Below, piece by piece: positions 25,146-37,730 of a DNA stretch of 64,000 bases; position 1 is the stretch's first letter, and the number at the start of each line of letters is the position of its first letter. The notes under the pieces were generated by a model, which saw only the letters and a program-made list of their open reading frames with translations, was not told the DNA's origin and searched no databases. Origin of the DNA: Luscinia megarhynchos (lineage: Eukaryota > Chordata > Aves > Passeriformes > Turdidae); contig JAPFBE010000002.1 of assembly GCA_034336665.1 (NCBI GenBank), positions 8,664,146 through 8,728,145 of the forward strand, read 5' to 3'. A program made the position numbers and the translations under genes.

Positions 25146-26857
25146 AAGTTGCTGAATTTCTCCCTATTTGATCATGAGTCAGAGAAATTGTGCTCAACCT
25201 TTTGAGCTGTAAATCCATCTGCAGTTGACAATAAATTATGCCACAGGTGCGTATTATCAATAATTGCTCTAGATAATTCTGGCATTTCAAGAGCTTTTAC
25301 ATTAAAAAGAATTTTCCAAAGGATGCTCCTAAGCTGCATTTGCTTATTAACAGTCATCAATCTTTCAGTTAATTTTTCCTGAAATTCAAAAAACCTGAAA
25401 ATAATAATTTCCTCTTCCTCAAAAATTGCTTTAATTTCTCTTTTCAAACAGACAACTGGTTTCTGGGTTATTTTGCTATGATTAGTTTTTGGGCAAAGAT
25501 AAAACTCTGGTTTCAGCCATCTGCATTGGAATGTTTAGGGCATGATTCAACACAGCAAACCAGATAGGACACAGAGCACCATATCTCTAACCAGCATCCA
25601 CTTTCCTCTGGCTGGACAACTAAAATAGGGATTTAGGGGGAAAAAAAAAAGTGGTATTGACATGGATTTTCAGAATGGTCATAGTATTGCTCAGACATTT
25701 CAGATAAGAAAGCAGGGCTATCCAAGCTGCAGAAAGAATTTTCTGAGATTGCTTGGCATGGCTTTTTATGCACATGGTAAGGCAGAAGAGAGAAATGTCA
25801 ATCTCTTCAGAGAAACAGCTCGTTTCCAAAGGGCAATTAGATATGGTACTCACTTTAATGGACTTTTCATGACTCTCCATCTTTCTGTGCTATTCAAATA
25901 GTAGATGCAGATAACATGTGATTTACACTGCCACAAAGAAAAGATAACTAATATATTTGAATACTCCACTGGTGAGTAACTCACTAGCACATTACAAGAA
26001 ATTTTGCAGATGATGATTTGCAGCTACATCAGTAGGAAAACTGAGGCAAAGCTACTTTGAGTGATATCAGTGCTGACAATGAAAGAACAAAGGAAGAGGA
26101 AAGCCAGATACACTTTATTAAAAATTAAATTAAAATTAATTAAGTTTTAGGCAAGCAGTTTGAAATTTGTAACACGATTAGTCAAGTGAGTTATCAAGAA
26201 ATAATAGGTAGAAAAAGTTATTTAGCTGGTCTAAGCAGAGTTATAAAGGTCTTGTAAGGGCTCTGAGATTAAGAGATATGGCCTAGATTTTTTTTTCTTG
26301 AAATAAAATCCATATAAAGTAATAGTATAGTAAATTACTACACTTCACAGTTAGAATTTTTTGAAACTAAGAGAATGATCATGTTTCTACAGCATGGAGT
26401 ATGAATCTTGTGAACATTTAATATAATGAATTTTATATATTATATAGAAATACATCTGTTTTTCTATCTGAATCAAAACTCCTTTAAAATCCCAACTTAT
26501 TTAAGTGTATGGTCAGACTTGTGTCTACTTACATAAACCAAAATTTTTAAATTTTTTCTCAGTGCAGTATTTTTATCACATGACTAAGTATTAATATCCA
26601 TATAAAATTTCAAGAAGACATAATTGAACTTTACTTAAGAGAAAAGTGACGGCTTCTCAAAAACTAGTAACTGTATTGAGGTATGTATCAGGCAACACAT
26701 ATTGTATTAGAAAGTACTTTTGCATAAGCTTTTAACTATGAAAGTCAGCCAAAAAAGATTATTTTAATTTTAAAAAATCTGCTTTTATAAATCAGATAAA
26801 TTATTCAAGTGTGTTTAGGAGCTGAATGTAATCCAGTCAATTATGCATAAATATTAC

Positions 26858-26874
26858 TTAATAATAATAATAAT
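26858..26874. repeat. (TAA)n microsatellite at CR1 tail
   Basis: Five to six TAA units directly beside the 3' end of the minus-strand CR1, likely grown from its tail. Confidence 0.85.
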
Positions 26875-27822
26875 AGAATCATAAAATTATTTAGGTTGGA
26901 AGGTACCTTAAAGATCATCTAATTCCAAACCCTTGCCATAGGCAGGAACAACTTCCAGAACTTCCACTAGACCCATCCAATCTGGCCTTGAACACTGTCA
27001 GGGTTGGGGCATCCTCAGATTCTCTGGACAGCCTGTTCCAGTGTCTCTGCACCCTCACAGTAAAGAATTTCTTTCTAACAGCAAACCAACTCTCTTTCAG
27101 TTGGAAGCCATTGCTCCTTGTCCTGTCACTACAGCTCCTGCTGAAGAGTCTCTCTCTGGCTTCCCTCTAGGCACCCTTCAGATACTGGAAATTGCACACA
27201 ACCTTCTCTTCTCCGGGCTGTAGAGCCCCAGTTTTCTCAGCCTGTCTTTGTAGGGGAGCTGCTCCAGTCCTCTTGTCAACTTTATGGTCCTCCTTTGGGC
27301 TTGCTCCACTTATGTGGGGGTACCAAAACTGTACACAGTACTCCAGGTGGAGTCTCACAGAGCAGAGAGGCAGAATCATCTCCTTCCACCGGCTAGCTAC
27401 TCTCCTTTCAAGGCAGCCCAGGGCACTGCTGGCTTTCTGGGCTGTGAGTGCACACTGCCAGCTCATGCTGAGTTTTCATCCATCATCACTCCCAAATTCT
27501 TATCCATAGGGTATTCCCATTCAGTTCTCACCCTGTAGGTGTACCTAACATTGCCCTGACCCAGCTGTCCCTGGCTTTATTGAGCTCCATGAGGTTCACA
27601 CAGCCCCACGTCTCAAGCCTGTCCAGGTGCCTCTGGATGGCATCCCTTCCTTGCAGGGTGTTGACTGCACTACACAGCTTGGTGTCATCAGGAAACTAGC
27701 TGGGGGTGCACTGTCCATGGCATCAACAAGGGTGCTGAACAGTATTGGCCTCACCACTAACCCCTGTGGGGCACCACTTTTCACTGGTCTCCAGGTGGGC
27801 AGTAAGCTGTTGACTGCATAGA
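26868..27822 (-). mobile_element. CR1 LINE, 5'-truncated, RT to 3' end
   Basis: This is the best CR1 copy in the window, about 950 bp on the minus strand. From its 5' side (right) it reads TWRPVKSGAPQGLVVRPILF, matching the RT motif before the catalytic FADD. That motif itself is destroyed here. It then reads RQCALTAQKASSALGCLERR-like sequence and HLEYCVQFWYPHISG of the C-terminal RT region, followed by the 3' UTR-like tail ending at ATGATTCTATTATT. Several frameshifts and stops make it inactive. Truncation at the 5' end is the usual result of target-primed reverse transcription. Confidence 0.95.
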
Positions 27823-28569
27823 CTATTAGATGATAATAGATTAATATGTTCACTACCAAAATAAAAACTGTAACAAAGCAAAAAGAAATTTTCCCTCAGT
27901 GACTGCTTAGCAGTGCTCTCACATTAAACCAGCAAGCAGATCAGATCACAAAACTTAGCTGATTCGACAGAAGATTTAAAAAAATGGGAATAAATTATAA
28001 ATTTCATATTTGAAATGTAACTGGTACATGAATGAGTCATCTTACACTGTTACTATCATTCTTGGCTAGAGAGACACTGATGAAAAATTTTCCTGTCAGA
28101 CCAAATATAGAAGAATGTGGGGCATGTGTCTTCCAAACAATAAATTTTTTACAAAACTCCAAGTGGTCTTATTTCTGCTACAAATTCAATATATTCTTGG
28201 TCATCTCTTGCTCATAACATTGATTTTCATTCCCCTTAGTATCATACCTGCCTGAGTCAGCTCATGTTAATGTCAGAGATGATATATAAGGAATAAAAAC
28301 TGCATTTCAGCTGCTGAGCTTCAAGAGGGAGGAATACAATATTAAGCCAGAAGATACCTGAATTGACCAGGTGAAACTCTGTCTTGTCTGGGCTTCATGG
28401 GTAGCCTTCTATTTTTATGTCTCTGGAGAAGCAATGAATGAATTGGGGTGGGAGGGAACAGCAGGGGTTTATTTGGAAGGCAATAGCTGTTCTGTAGCTC
28501 GTGGTCAGTGATCAGTGTGCAAGCACACACAGACCAGGGCGGGCTCTGATGGACTGTGACAAAGCACAG

Positions 28570-28609
28570 TGGCTGGCTGACCTGTGAGCCCAGGTCAATC
28601 AGCCAGCCA
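28570..28609. repeat. GC-rich hairpin with 4-nt bulge
   Basis: TGGCTGGCTGACCTG at 28570-28584 pairs with CAGGTCA-GCCAGCCA at 28591-28609, apart from a 4-nt ATCA bulge, around a 6-nt loop. It lies in a GC-richer patch (about 28340-28720) whose origin I cannot identify. Confidence 0.8.
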
Positions 28610-30237
28610 GCACCAGTAAAATTCATGAAGTGTTTCTTTCTTGGCTGGCACGCCACTGATGCGTGGAGAGCTACTGTTAGTCAAGGTGTGGAGCAGCATC
28701 TGCCATTTCCATCAGTGGGTAAGATGGCATTTGGATTTATGTAGCTGATGGCAAACCCAGCAGTCCTTTCTCAGCAATCACCAGTTTCTCAGCAATCTTG
28801 CAAAGACAAAGAAATGTGTGCTCTCACAGCAGCGTACTCTCATTGTTGCACATTAAACGTGCATTGACCTGGCTTCCTTCCATACGTGATTATCAAGCTT
28901 CTGTTCCTCAGTCACTGTTTTTTTTGTAGCAGAACTGACACAATACAGTTTCTCTATGTAAAAGTCACACTAATTCCCTTTTGTGTCTGCTTGTTTTGCA
29001 CCAACTTATGGAACAATTTCCTGAAATTGCTCTATTTCCTCAATATGAGAGGAAACCTGATACATTATAACAAAAATGGAATTATACATAATGCTGAAGG
29101 AGTGGAAACAATAGGAAATCAAGGAAAACAATCTAGCAGCAATAAGCAACACACCTACCTGAAATAAACTCTCCCCTGTATTTTCTTTTGTATTGGGATT
29201 GGTTAATTTAGGAAATGCTGATTTCTTAAAATTGCTAGTCCTGATTTCAAGAAAGCCACCAAAAACCACTCACAATGACTGCCAAAACAGAATTTATCCC
29301 ACTGTTTTTCCACCTGGTTTCTTTCATATTATCTAAAACTGAATTTAATCATATACACCTAAAGAACAAAATATGAAATTGCAAGATTTTCACAGTGGTT
29401 GGGAAAATTCCCTCTCTCTAATAAGATGCTTTAGAGGAAATATATAAAATCACTCTTGCAGCAGCCTTTCCAGAATAAAACAACAGGATTTTCAATCCCA
29501 GAATCAAATTACCCTGGTGACTGGACTCCCAACATTTCCATAAAAACTTACAGAGTCATCAAAGTGAAACCAAAAAACTGATTGCAGATATAAAATTCAG
29601 GATGATCTGTTTCTCTGTGGTTATGTTTTTCTCAGACACTTGATGGTTAAAACCCTCAAATATGGAGTTTAAACAGTTTAAAAATGTGGTGTGTATAAAG
29701 ACATCACTTTAAAACCTGACCAATATTTTCAGAATTGGGTAATATAATTTTCCCCTTGAAAGTTAACATCCCTGAATTAAACTTATTTGCACAGAGTTTC
29801 AGAAGATAAGGGTGCAAAAATCTGTATCCCAAACTCTCTGGCTGAGATAAAAGGCAATAAAGTTTTTCTTGGTGTGTTAAGCATGTCATGATAGATAACT
29901 TCAAATATAAGCCTCATCTGATGTAAAAAAAGGTTTACCAAATTGAATGTGTTTAAACAACAGTTATGGACTTTCAAGATTCCTACTGAGGTCACAAGAA
30001 ACACTTTTCAGTAGAACAAAAGGCTGAGGATGAAAGGTGTGACTATAGTCCCACCTGTTAGAAAACCACTGTCACCACCTCATGACATGCTGAGACCCAA
30101 AATGTCACCATTGCACTGCTGGGCCTTCAAGAGTGTTCGAAGAGCTTTCAGGAAAAAAAAATCCAGCACTGTCTTAGCTTTCAGAATAATACAGAACAGT
30201 TTTTAAATGATGAAAATATATCACTGAATAAGCTTAC

Positions 30238-30379
30238 CTTCCTACGATGGGATGGCACAATGAAATACGTTTCAATATTATGCTTCTTCAAGAAACTATT
30301 CCTTTCATGACCATATCCTGGTTCTACCTCATAGTCCCCATTTAGGCACTCTAAGGTGGTCTTTGTAATGTGAACTTTC
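30238..30379 (-). CDS. ADCY1: ADCY1 exon: end of C1a domain
   Basis: This 142-nt exon completes a split Gly codon and encodes [20 protein letters not shown], then [20 protein letters not shown] and VPSHRRK. It forms the last strands and C-terminal tail of C1a, about residues 438-485; [10 protein letters not shown] is the conserved end of the catalytic fold. Differences from mammals are mild (Glu for Ala after TTL, Lys for Thr in LKKHN, Tyr for Phe in ETYF). The acceptor is TTCTCCCCAG and the donor AAG|GTAAGC, phase 0. An 11.4-kb intron follows. Confidence 0.97.
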
Positions 30380-31842
30380 CTGGGGAGAAAAATTAGACAA
30401 TATTGTTTGAAGCAAAGATACATTATGAGCTATTTGCTACTGAAATACACTCCTGTACAGATGTTCATAAAGAGGTCAATAGGTCAAATTTACATGCAAG
30501 AGCACAGGTTTGATTTAAAAGTAAAAAAGTTTTGTTTTGTGCTTTTAGCCAAATTGAACATAGAAAAATTTATATTACATCTATTTTCTAAACTTGGGCA
30601 AAATGAACAGAAAGATAACTGCTGATTACCCAAACACTTTCAGATTTGCTTTCTACTTTGTAGAAAGCGTCTGCACATCATCTTCTACATTGTGTGGCTT
30701 TCTTAAGTTTTTACCTCAATGGCTGCTTGGAAAAACATCCTGCTGTTTGAAACTTGTGACATCACACTCCAAACCTCTCTTGTGTATGAAGCAGAAACTT
30801 CTTTTTCTGTTTCACTTCACATGTCTGACTCATATCATTGACCCACTCTATTTTGTAGGCAGCTTTCTGACTCACTTTATTTTGGCAACACAGCCATCTT
30901 TAATATTATTTCTGAGTTTTCTTATCCTATAAAAGTTTTCACATTTTCTTCTGCAAGACTCCTTATATTTGAAATATATTTCAGAGAAGATATCTGAAAA
31001 GATTTCACAGCTTTCCTCTAATAAACATGTGTTCAGGTTTTTTCCACTGGGTAACTTTAAGATAACGAGCACATAAAATACACTGCCAAAATTATCTAAA
31101 GCAGATGTATGCAATAAATAGAAATTCACTCATCACCACCACAAAAAATTAGTTGTTTCCTTTGTCCTTCTGTGAAGCAATCAAGGTCTTGTAAAAATCA
31201 AAAAGGGGATGGCAGGTCCCAACCCAAATGTGAGCTAAACACAGAACACCTAAGCACCTTTGCAAATTGTGTGTATTTAAATTGTGTCCAAGGCTGTGCA
31301 ATGAGTACTTAAAGTTCCAGAACACGCCCTATGGGCTGGCTGCAGGTTTATGTGCTACTGTGCCATTTGCAAATGTCACCAATATCTGAGTTCATAAACA
31401 GATATATCTTTTCTACAGCACATGACTAGTGTTGGAAATCTTGTCATGTAAAAGGAGCAAGGCATCCCTCCTCCCCCCTCAAAGAGGTGTGTAAGGGTAA
31501 AAAATTCCTGGAATAGCTACAGGGTTTTACTTTTGTAACATGAAATTATCAAAGTCTAGCATTCTTACTTTCCTAGTATTCCTGGTACTTTTTATATTCA
31601 GCAACTTCTAGAAACGATGTTGCTTGAAAATATTTTGCTTCTAATCTAACCTATTACTCACACAAATATCAAGATAATTTGGAAAATTCCACAGGATAAA
31701 TCACGCAATACACTGATTGCTCTTGCCAAACACAATCCTTTTCACCAATAGCAATTACATTGCAAATGCCTCAAAAAAGGAAAGAAATTCTTCACCCGTA
31801 CAGTTTTCTATTTTTTTTGCTGCAGTTCTTTTTCAGACTTAC
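30380..31842 (-). other. ADCY1: ADCY1 intron within C1a (1.5 kb)
   Basis: This phase 2 intron, with GTAAGT donor and CCCCAG acceptor, contains no recognised repeat or gene. Confidence 0.9.
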
Positions 31843-32001
31843 CCAGGCAGTCCTCCAGCTTCCATTACATTAGCTAGTGTCACATCATTTGACCAGACAT
31901 CATATTGCCATTTTCGGAGACCCAGGACCCCACAAAGCACCCTGCCTGTGTGCAATCCAACTCTCATGTTGAGATCAACCTCTGTGGCTTCTGCAACAGA
32001 T
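31843..32001 (-). CDS. ADCY1: ADCY1 exon: C1a nucleotide-binding half
   Basis: This 159-nt exon encodes [20 protein letters not shown], then [20 protein letters not shown] and [25 protein letters not shown] and [14 protein letters not shown] are the conserved class III cyclase strands that form the C1 side of the active-site cleft. The sequence has EAGGLPG where human ADCY1 has EAAGLPG. Both flanking introns are phase 2. The acceptor is CCATTGCAG and the donor GG|GTAAGT. It sits 1.46 kb before the next exon, the closest pair in the C1a part of the gene. Confidence 0.97.
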
Positions 32002-33364
32002 CTGCAATGGACAGCACCACAATATTAATATCTAGATGATGACTGCTCTTCATTTTCTCTCCTCCCAAAATTAACACATATATTTATACGTGACAGAATT
32101 GAAAGGGTCTTATAAAATCTGAAATGGTATATTCAGGTACTGTTCTCTGCCTTCACTAGTTTCAAAGCCCTAATTCCAAAAAAATAATTTTCTTGGTTAT
32201 ATTTTAATTACTTTTGAAACAAAATCTCAGTATTTCAAAATTTCTTGACCATTTCTGTGAGAAAAGAGGTGCAAAGGGGCACAAGTTGAGATGGCCAATG
32301 TGTAAGTAATTATTCTCAACCTACTATATTTTACTTGGTTTTAATTACCCAGTTATCAGAGTACAGGACAAAGAAAATGATGAAAGTAATAAATCCTTGT
32401 AAGAACACTAGAGTGATTATAAACACTAATATCTTTCCAAAGCTCCTGTAAGTGTGGCACTGAAACAACTTGTAACCAGTCTTGCACCTGTAAATTAAAC
32501 CTAATGTTCAGAGATTTTCATTGCCTAGCTGGTAAAGGATGAATTAACCTACAAAACTGTTATTAAAAGAAGATATTTTTGGTGCCACAATAAGGAAGGA
32601 TTCTTCATTTCTGTGAATGAAGAGCATTCTATGACTTGCACTCTGCACAAAGTTGTGAACACTGAAAAGGCACCTTGAAACTAGCAGCCTTAAATACTAC
32701 ACTTCATGGAATAACACTGTACATAGATATTTTCAGCTCTTTCTGTTAGAGAAACACCTGTCATTCCACAGTCCAGTTGCTTTCCAAAAAGTGATTTTAT
32801 CTTCGAATAAAGGAAACTGACAATTCAGTGTAAGAAATGATTTTCACTTGATTTTCCTAATTTGAATTTTCCAATGTGTTTAATAGAAGAAGACCTTAAA
32901 ATGAGACTCTAGCTATAATTTTCCCTTGACCTTCATTGACTAATTTTTTTTTTCAAGTATCATCCAGTTATGCTGGATTTTTCAGACATGCCTTTAGAAA
33001 GACTTTTCAACTGCTCCAGAAGTTTCACTTGTTTAAATACAATTAACAGAAAGGTCAGCATAGATCAAGATGTGGGATGTGCAGCAAAGACATCTGGCCT
33101 CAGTTTAAATGAGAAACTCTTCACTTATGAAGTGCTGAAGAACATGCCATGTCAGCCATCACTAATGTGAGTAACATGGAGATCTCTTTTTGTCCCCACA
33201 GGGAATCTGAGCACAACACATTTTTCAGTCATATTTTATGCAACAGCATAGAAAGGCTTTCTGAAAGATTAATAATTTCCTTGTCTTATTCCTACTGCAA
33301 GAGCTGCAAGTCACTCTCCCTTACTCAGTATCTGTTCCCAGTCAAGCCTCGAATATGACTTCAA

Positions 33365-33383
33365 GGAATCCTAAAAGGATTCC
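33365..33383. repeat. Perfect 8-bp inverted repeat
   Basis: GGAATCCT, three A, AGGATTCC. It is short enough to occur by chance. Confidence 0.8.
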
Positions 33384-35984
33384 AGTGTTACAAAGCTTTG
33401 TTGTGCACAGTTTGACAACATAAAAAAATTTGAGGAAATGACAGACCCTAATAAATAAGCCATCTAACAATAAGCATCGTATCTCCACTTTGTGTCTTGA
33501 CCTGAGCATGTGTATTATGTCATCAACAGATTGACTTTACACCAAGACCACACCTTGCAAGCCAAAGCCCTTCAGGATTACACCTGGCCTGCCAATGCTC
33601 TCCTGCATAATTAAGAACCTATGCAATAATCTTAATTAATGAACCCACCAAAGTCTGAGTTTCTCTGTTCACAAATGAGTATGGGCTTTTTATGGTTCCT
33701 CCCTCCTCTTCCATTTAAAATAGTATATAAAACCTCAGACTAAGTGAATGTGGAAAGACAGTGAAGTTCAGACACTGATAAAGTCCCCTCAAGGCTTTGA
33801 CATTGCTTTGTCTGACTGGGGTAAGTTTAACCTCCTTTAGAAATGTTAACAGAATAACAAAAAGCAAAACAAAAAAGATGAGCAGAAAAATAAAACATAG
33901 CTGACCATACTCCTTGTTAAATAAGCTGTACTGTGTAATGCACCAATAAAGCAAAATCTGAAAACACTTCATGTTTTGAACAAAAAATTTCCATAACTAG
34001 TCACTTAGTCATAAATCTAAATTGAAAATTCATTTCTACATCTTCCCCAGAAGCTACAATGTGTTTCAGAGGTGCTTTCATTATTAAATTTGAGTAGTAA
34101 AAAAAGTTCATGAACAGTTCATTACATTTTATTATTTTATCTTGTAGACCTTTCTGCTCTTTATGCAGATAATTTCCATAAATATACCCCACTGAGCTAT
34201 AAAAAATGAGAAAATATATAAAGAAGGTACTTCAAATTTCAATTCAGAGCAGTAAAATGATAATGTTCCCAAAAAACATAGACATTTCTACAATAAAATA
34301 CCACAAAAATGTCCACTGAGGTATTTTAAATTATAATTACATTTCTAAGAAAATATCAGCACTTCTCAAACAAGACAGGAATAGGTAAAAGGAGTTTCTC
34401 AAATAAATTATTCATTATAACTTATTCCCTCATAACTTCCTATATTAAAGTTTTCCACGTGTTAACACAAAAGTAGGCCCAGAAACAAATGGATATCAAA
34501 GATTGCTTTCTTTTTAAACCAGTTGTGTTTAGAATCTACTCTGCAACTGGCTAAGAAGAAAAAGATCTTCCCTGACAGCTTGAGTTTCCTACAAAGCCTT
34601 TAAATTTTAGTGCCCTCCTTATCAACAAATATTTTATGTGCTGCTGCAAGCTGTGAAAATAATTTAGATCACCTATAGAACAGCTCCTACCTGTGCTCCT
34701 GAGCACCTGATATTTCCTGTAGTACTTGGCCTAATACAGTGCTCATAACCAAGGTGAGGACATCTTGGATAAATACATGGCATATCAGAGGCACTAACAA
34801 ATATAATCATTTTAATTTTATTACTAGCAAACGCTTGACAGTCAAAACTCATATGGTAAGAGCAACATTGAACACTTCATTTGTTGCTGTGGAACTTTAA
34901 GTGACTCTAGAGTAGAGCAAGAACCTGGTCTGTATTGAGGCACTGACACAATGGCTGCAGAAAATCCCTTGGAATAGAAGCAGAATATAACATTATCTGT
35001 TTTGTCAGTTTTTAAGAATAAAAAGCTCCTCCCATAATTATTTTGGTTCTCTTCCCTTGAAGAAAACACTTTGAGGAAGGTGGATGAAATTGTGAAAATT
35101 ATTATTACTTTATCATACTTTGAAAATTATGTTCTCAGATGATACATTCAGCACCACATTATAGGATACTGAAATAACAGTTATGCAGAATATGAAGAAA
35201 ATGGAATGCATCAGTTTATACGAACACATTCAACACAGTCCAATCACAGACTCATTGATCAGCCATAGAAGCCTCTATTCCTTGATTTTTCAGAAAAAAA
35301 AACCCCACCTTTTGTTAGTAAATATCTCTGGGATGGACTTTTTTGAATCACAGTTCAAGTGATTTTATTTATTTATTCATTCCAGGTAACATGACAAATC
35401 TATCACTAGGGATGACAAATTCCAAGCATAAATTTACAGTGTCAAGGCCTGAATTCTACAGCAAAGTGAATAAACTTTAAAAAGACTACCAGCTGGCATC
35501 TACCTCTGAGTGAAAGGGGGAAGTTTTTAAAAAGTGACTTTGTATCTCATGGAATTGATAAACAAAGCCTAATAATAATAATACCAATACAATATAAAAT
35601 GCTGCATTCCGACTTCACTGTCTGAAGCTCCTGAGTTCTCATTTACTAAACATACTTTAAAACAAGTTAGTCTGGGGAAATCTATCTTCTAACTTTGGTT
35701 TTTGTAAAGAAGAGAGACTAATTGTGCTTATGCACAAAAAATGCAGAATAGGTCCCTAGCTATTGAACAACCCTAAGTAAATCTGGCATTGTCTTAAAAC
35801 CTTGCCTCTTACCCATCTTGCACTCTCACCGTGCTCTGACCACTAACTACACAAAAGACCTAAAATCTATGAATTCTTTAAAAAATAAAGTCCTGAAATG
35901 GCCAGTTATCTTCTACCACAAACTCAGGCTAAATACATCTAGATAAAATACTATAGCTCATCCCCCTAAAATTGCAAAGTTGCT

Positions 35985-36350
35985 GATGCTGCAAGGGGCC
36001 TCTGGAAATCATCTAGACCAACATACTTGCTGAGAGAACAGACAGCTACAGAAGTCTGCCCAGAACTGTGCCCAACCGAGTTTAAATTTCTCGAAGGACA
36101 CAAATGCCACAACTTTCACTGGAACCTCTTGAGTATTTAACTACCTCTGCAATAAAAAAAAGTTTCTCTTCTACTGAAATTTAATTTCCTGTTTTTCAAT
36201 TTGTGCCCATTTCTTCTCGTGCTGGCGCTGCATGTCACTGAGAAAAGTTTAGCTTTGTCCTCTTTGCTCCCTCTCACTAGGTATTTGTCTGCATTGATGA
36301 GTCCCTCTGAGCCTTCTCTTCTGCAGGCTGAACAGTCCCAGTCCATTCTT
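35985..36350 (-). mobile_element. CR1 LINE 3' fragment
   Basis: Minus-strand CR1. From the right it has ACTGTTCAGCCTGCAGAAGA, GAGAAGGCTCAGAGGGACTC and AATGGGCACAAATTG (the CR1 stretch encoding FSLEKRRLRG and RGNGHKL-like sequence). On the left it ends in TAGATGATTTCCAGAGGCCC. No octamer tail is visible and the frames are broken. Confidence 0.87.
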
Positions 36351-36702
36351 TTCTAATTCTACTCCTTTTTTAAAGTTTATATTATCATGTCAGTAGCCAA
36401 TAAAACATACCTGAAAAAGGGAACACGTTCATTTCTAGTAGTAAAACTGAAACATTCTAAAGGAGGAAAGTTCCAACTGCTATATCAATATCTTACTTGT
36501 ATACATGAAATACAGCACAACCAATGAATTAAAGATTAATGCCAGATTTAAAAGAAGATGAGAGCATCATCTATTGCTTTCTAGGGATTTTAAAAAGCCC
36601 TGAACAAACCAAAAGACTATTTGAAAATGTGTGCAATACCTGTACATCTAATTACACTTCTAAAGGTCAGGGCTTCCTTATAAATGTAGCATCCATATAC
36701 TG

Positions 36703-36728
36703 CTAAAAGAATACACATATTCTTTTAG
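36703..36728. repeat. Perfect 11-bp-arm hairpin
   Basis: CTAAAAGAATA, spacer CACA, TATTCTTTTAG, with no mismatch. No mobile-element border was recognised next to it. Confidence 0.9.
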
Positions 36729-37602
36729 GATTTTATATTTTCATAGACTATCATAAGTTATAGATTAAGAGATTGTGAAGTATTTTAATCAATTTTACAA
36801 TGCTTACAAGCATGATGAACTTGCATTGAATAAGGGAGAAAATGAATTAATTTACCCAACTCTTCACACTCTGAGAGAATTTTTTAGTATGTTTAGCAAA
36901 TGAAAAGAAAAACTGAGCAATACAGTAGTGAAGAAATTTTCCATCTTTATTCATTCCCTCCTACACAAAGAAATAGATCTCCAGCTTCAGCTAAAAGCTC
37001 GTTCACAGTTCTCTCATATCCATGTTTTTTGCCTTGGCAAAATAATGATCAATGTAGACCTCTCAAGCATAAACAAGAATCTGAGCAGCAAAGTAAATTT
37101 CATGCCACATTTCTGAAAAGTAGAATAAATGAAAGGTTTCAACATAACATTAAAAGGAAATAATCAGCAGGCTATGATTTTGAGATGACAAGCACACATA
37201 CAACAGGCATACATCAGGACTGGTTTTTAGTTTACATACTAGTGTGAAAAATGAGCATTGTTTATCACTGCAAAACAACAAATTTGACTCCTTTCATTGT
37301 GGCAATAGGCAATGGGGTATATTTTCTTAATTCTCATTATCCTTTTGCCATCTATTCAGTACATGTATGTGCCTCTACATACTCAACTTGCACACTTACT
37401 CCTTACAGTGATTAAATGGAGTGGAAAACCAATGTCCAGAGTGGCCATTCCTGAAACCAGAGTCCTGTGGCCTGAATGCAAGAGTGTGACTTGCCAGGTG
37501 AGTAGTGCTAGCAGACACTGATGTTTTTCTAAGAGCACACTTGCTGAGCTCCACACAGGAGCTGTTGCAGCACTCCTGTCTGTCACCATGCATGGTACTT
37601 AC

Positions 37603-37730
37603 GTGATGGTGTCAATCATATCCAGTCCCATTTCAACACAGCAATGGGCATGATCTGTTTTGGGCTGGGTCAGTCCTGATACGCAGTAGTAACAGTCCCC
37701 TAGGATTTTTATTCTTCTGCAATGATTTTC
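37603..37730 (-). CDS. ADCY1: ADCY1 exon: C1a with second metal-binding Asp
   Basis: This 128-nt exon encodes [20 protein letters not shown], then [20 protein letters not shown] and TI plus two bases of a Thr codon. The Asp of ILGDCYYC is the second metal-binding residue (Asp354 in human). [12 protein letters not shown] is the signature of mammalian-type membrane adenylyl cyclases. The residues match mammalian ADCY1 completely where I can compare them. The acceptor is ACAAAAG after a moderately T-rich tract, and the donor is CAC|GTAAGT. It is missed by a start-codon ORF scan because it has no in-frame upstream Met. Confidence 0.96.

Larger units (their letters stand above)
18807..30237 (-). 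other. ADCY1: ADCY1 intron, C1a end to calmodulin exon (11.4 kb)
   Basis: This phase 0 intron holds three CR1 fragments (about 21400, 24945 and 26868), a (TA)n tract at 19275, and a GC-richer patch with a hairpin near 28570. Between these it is AT-rich sequence with no recognised gene. Confidence 0.85.
32002..37602 (-). other. ADCY1: ADCY1 intron within C1a (5.6 kb)
   Basis: This phase 2 intron contains a CR1 fragment (35985-36350) and two perfect inverted repeats (33365-33383, 36703-36728). I see nothing else. Confidence 0.85.
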
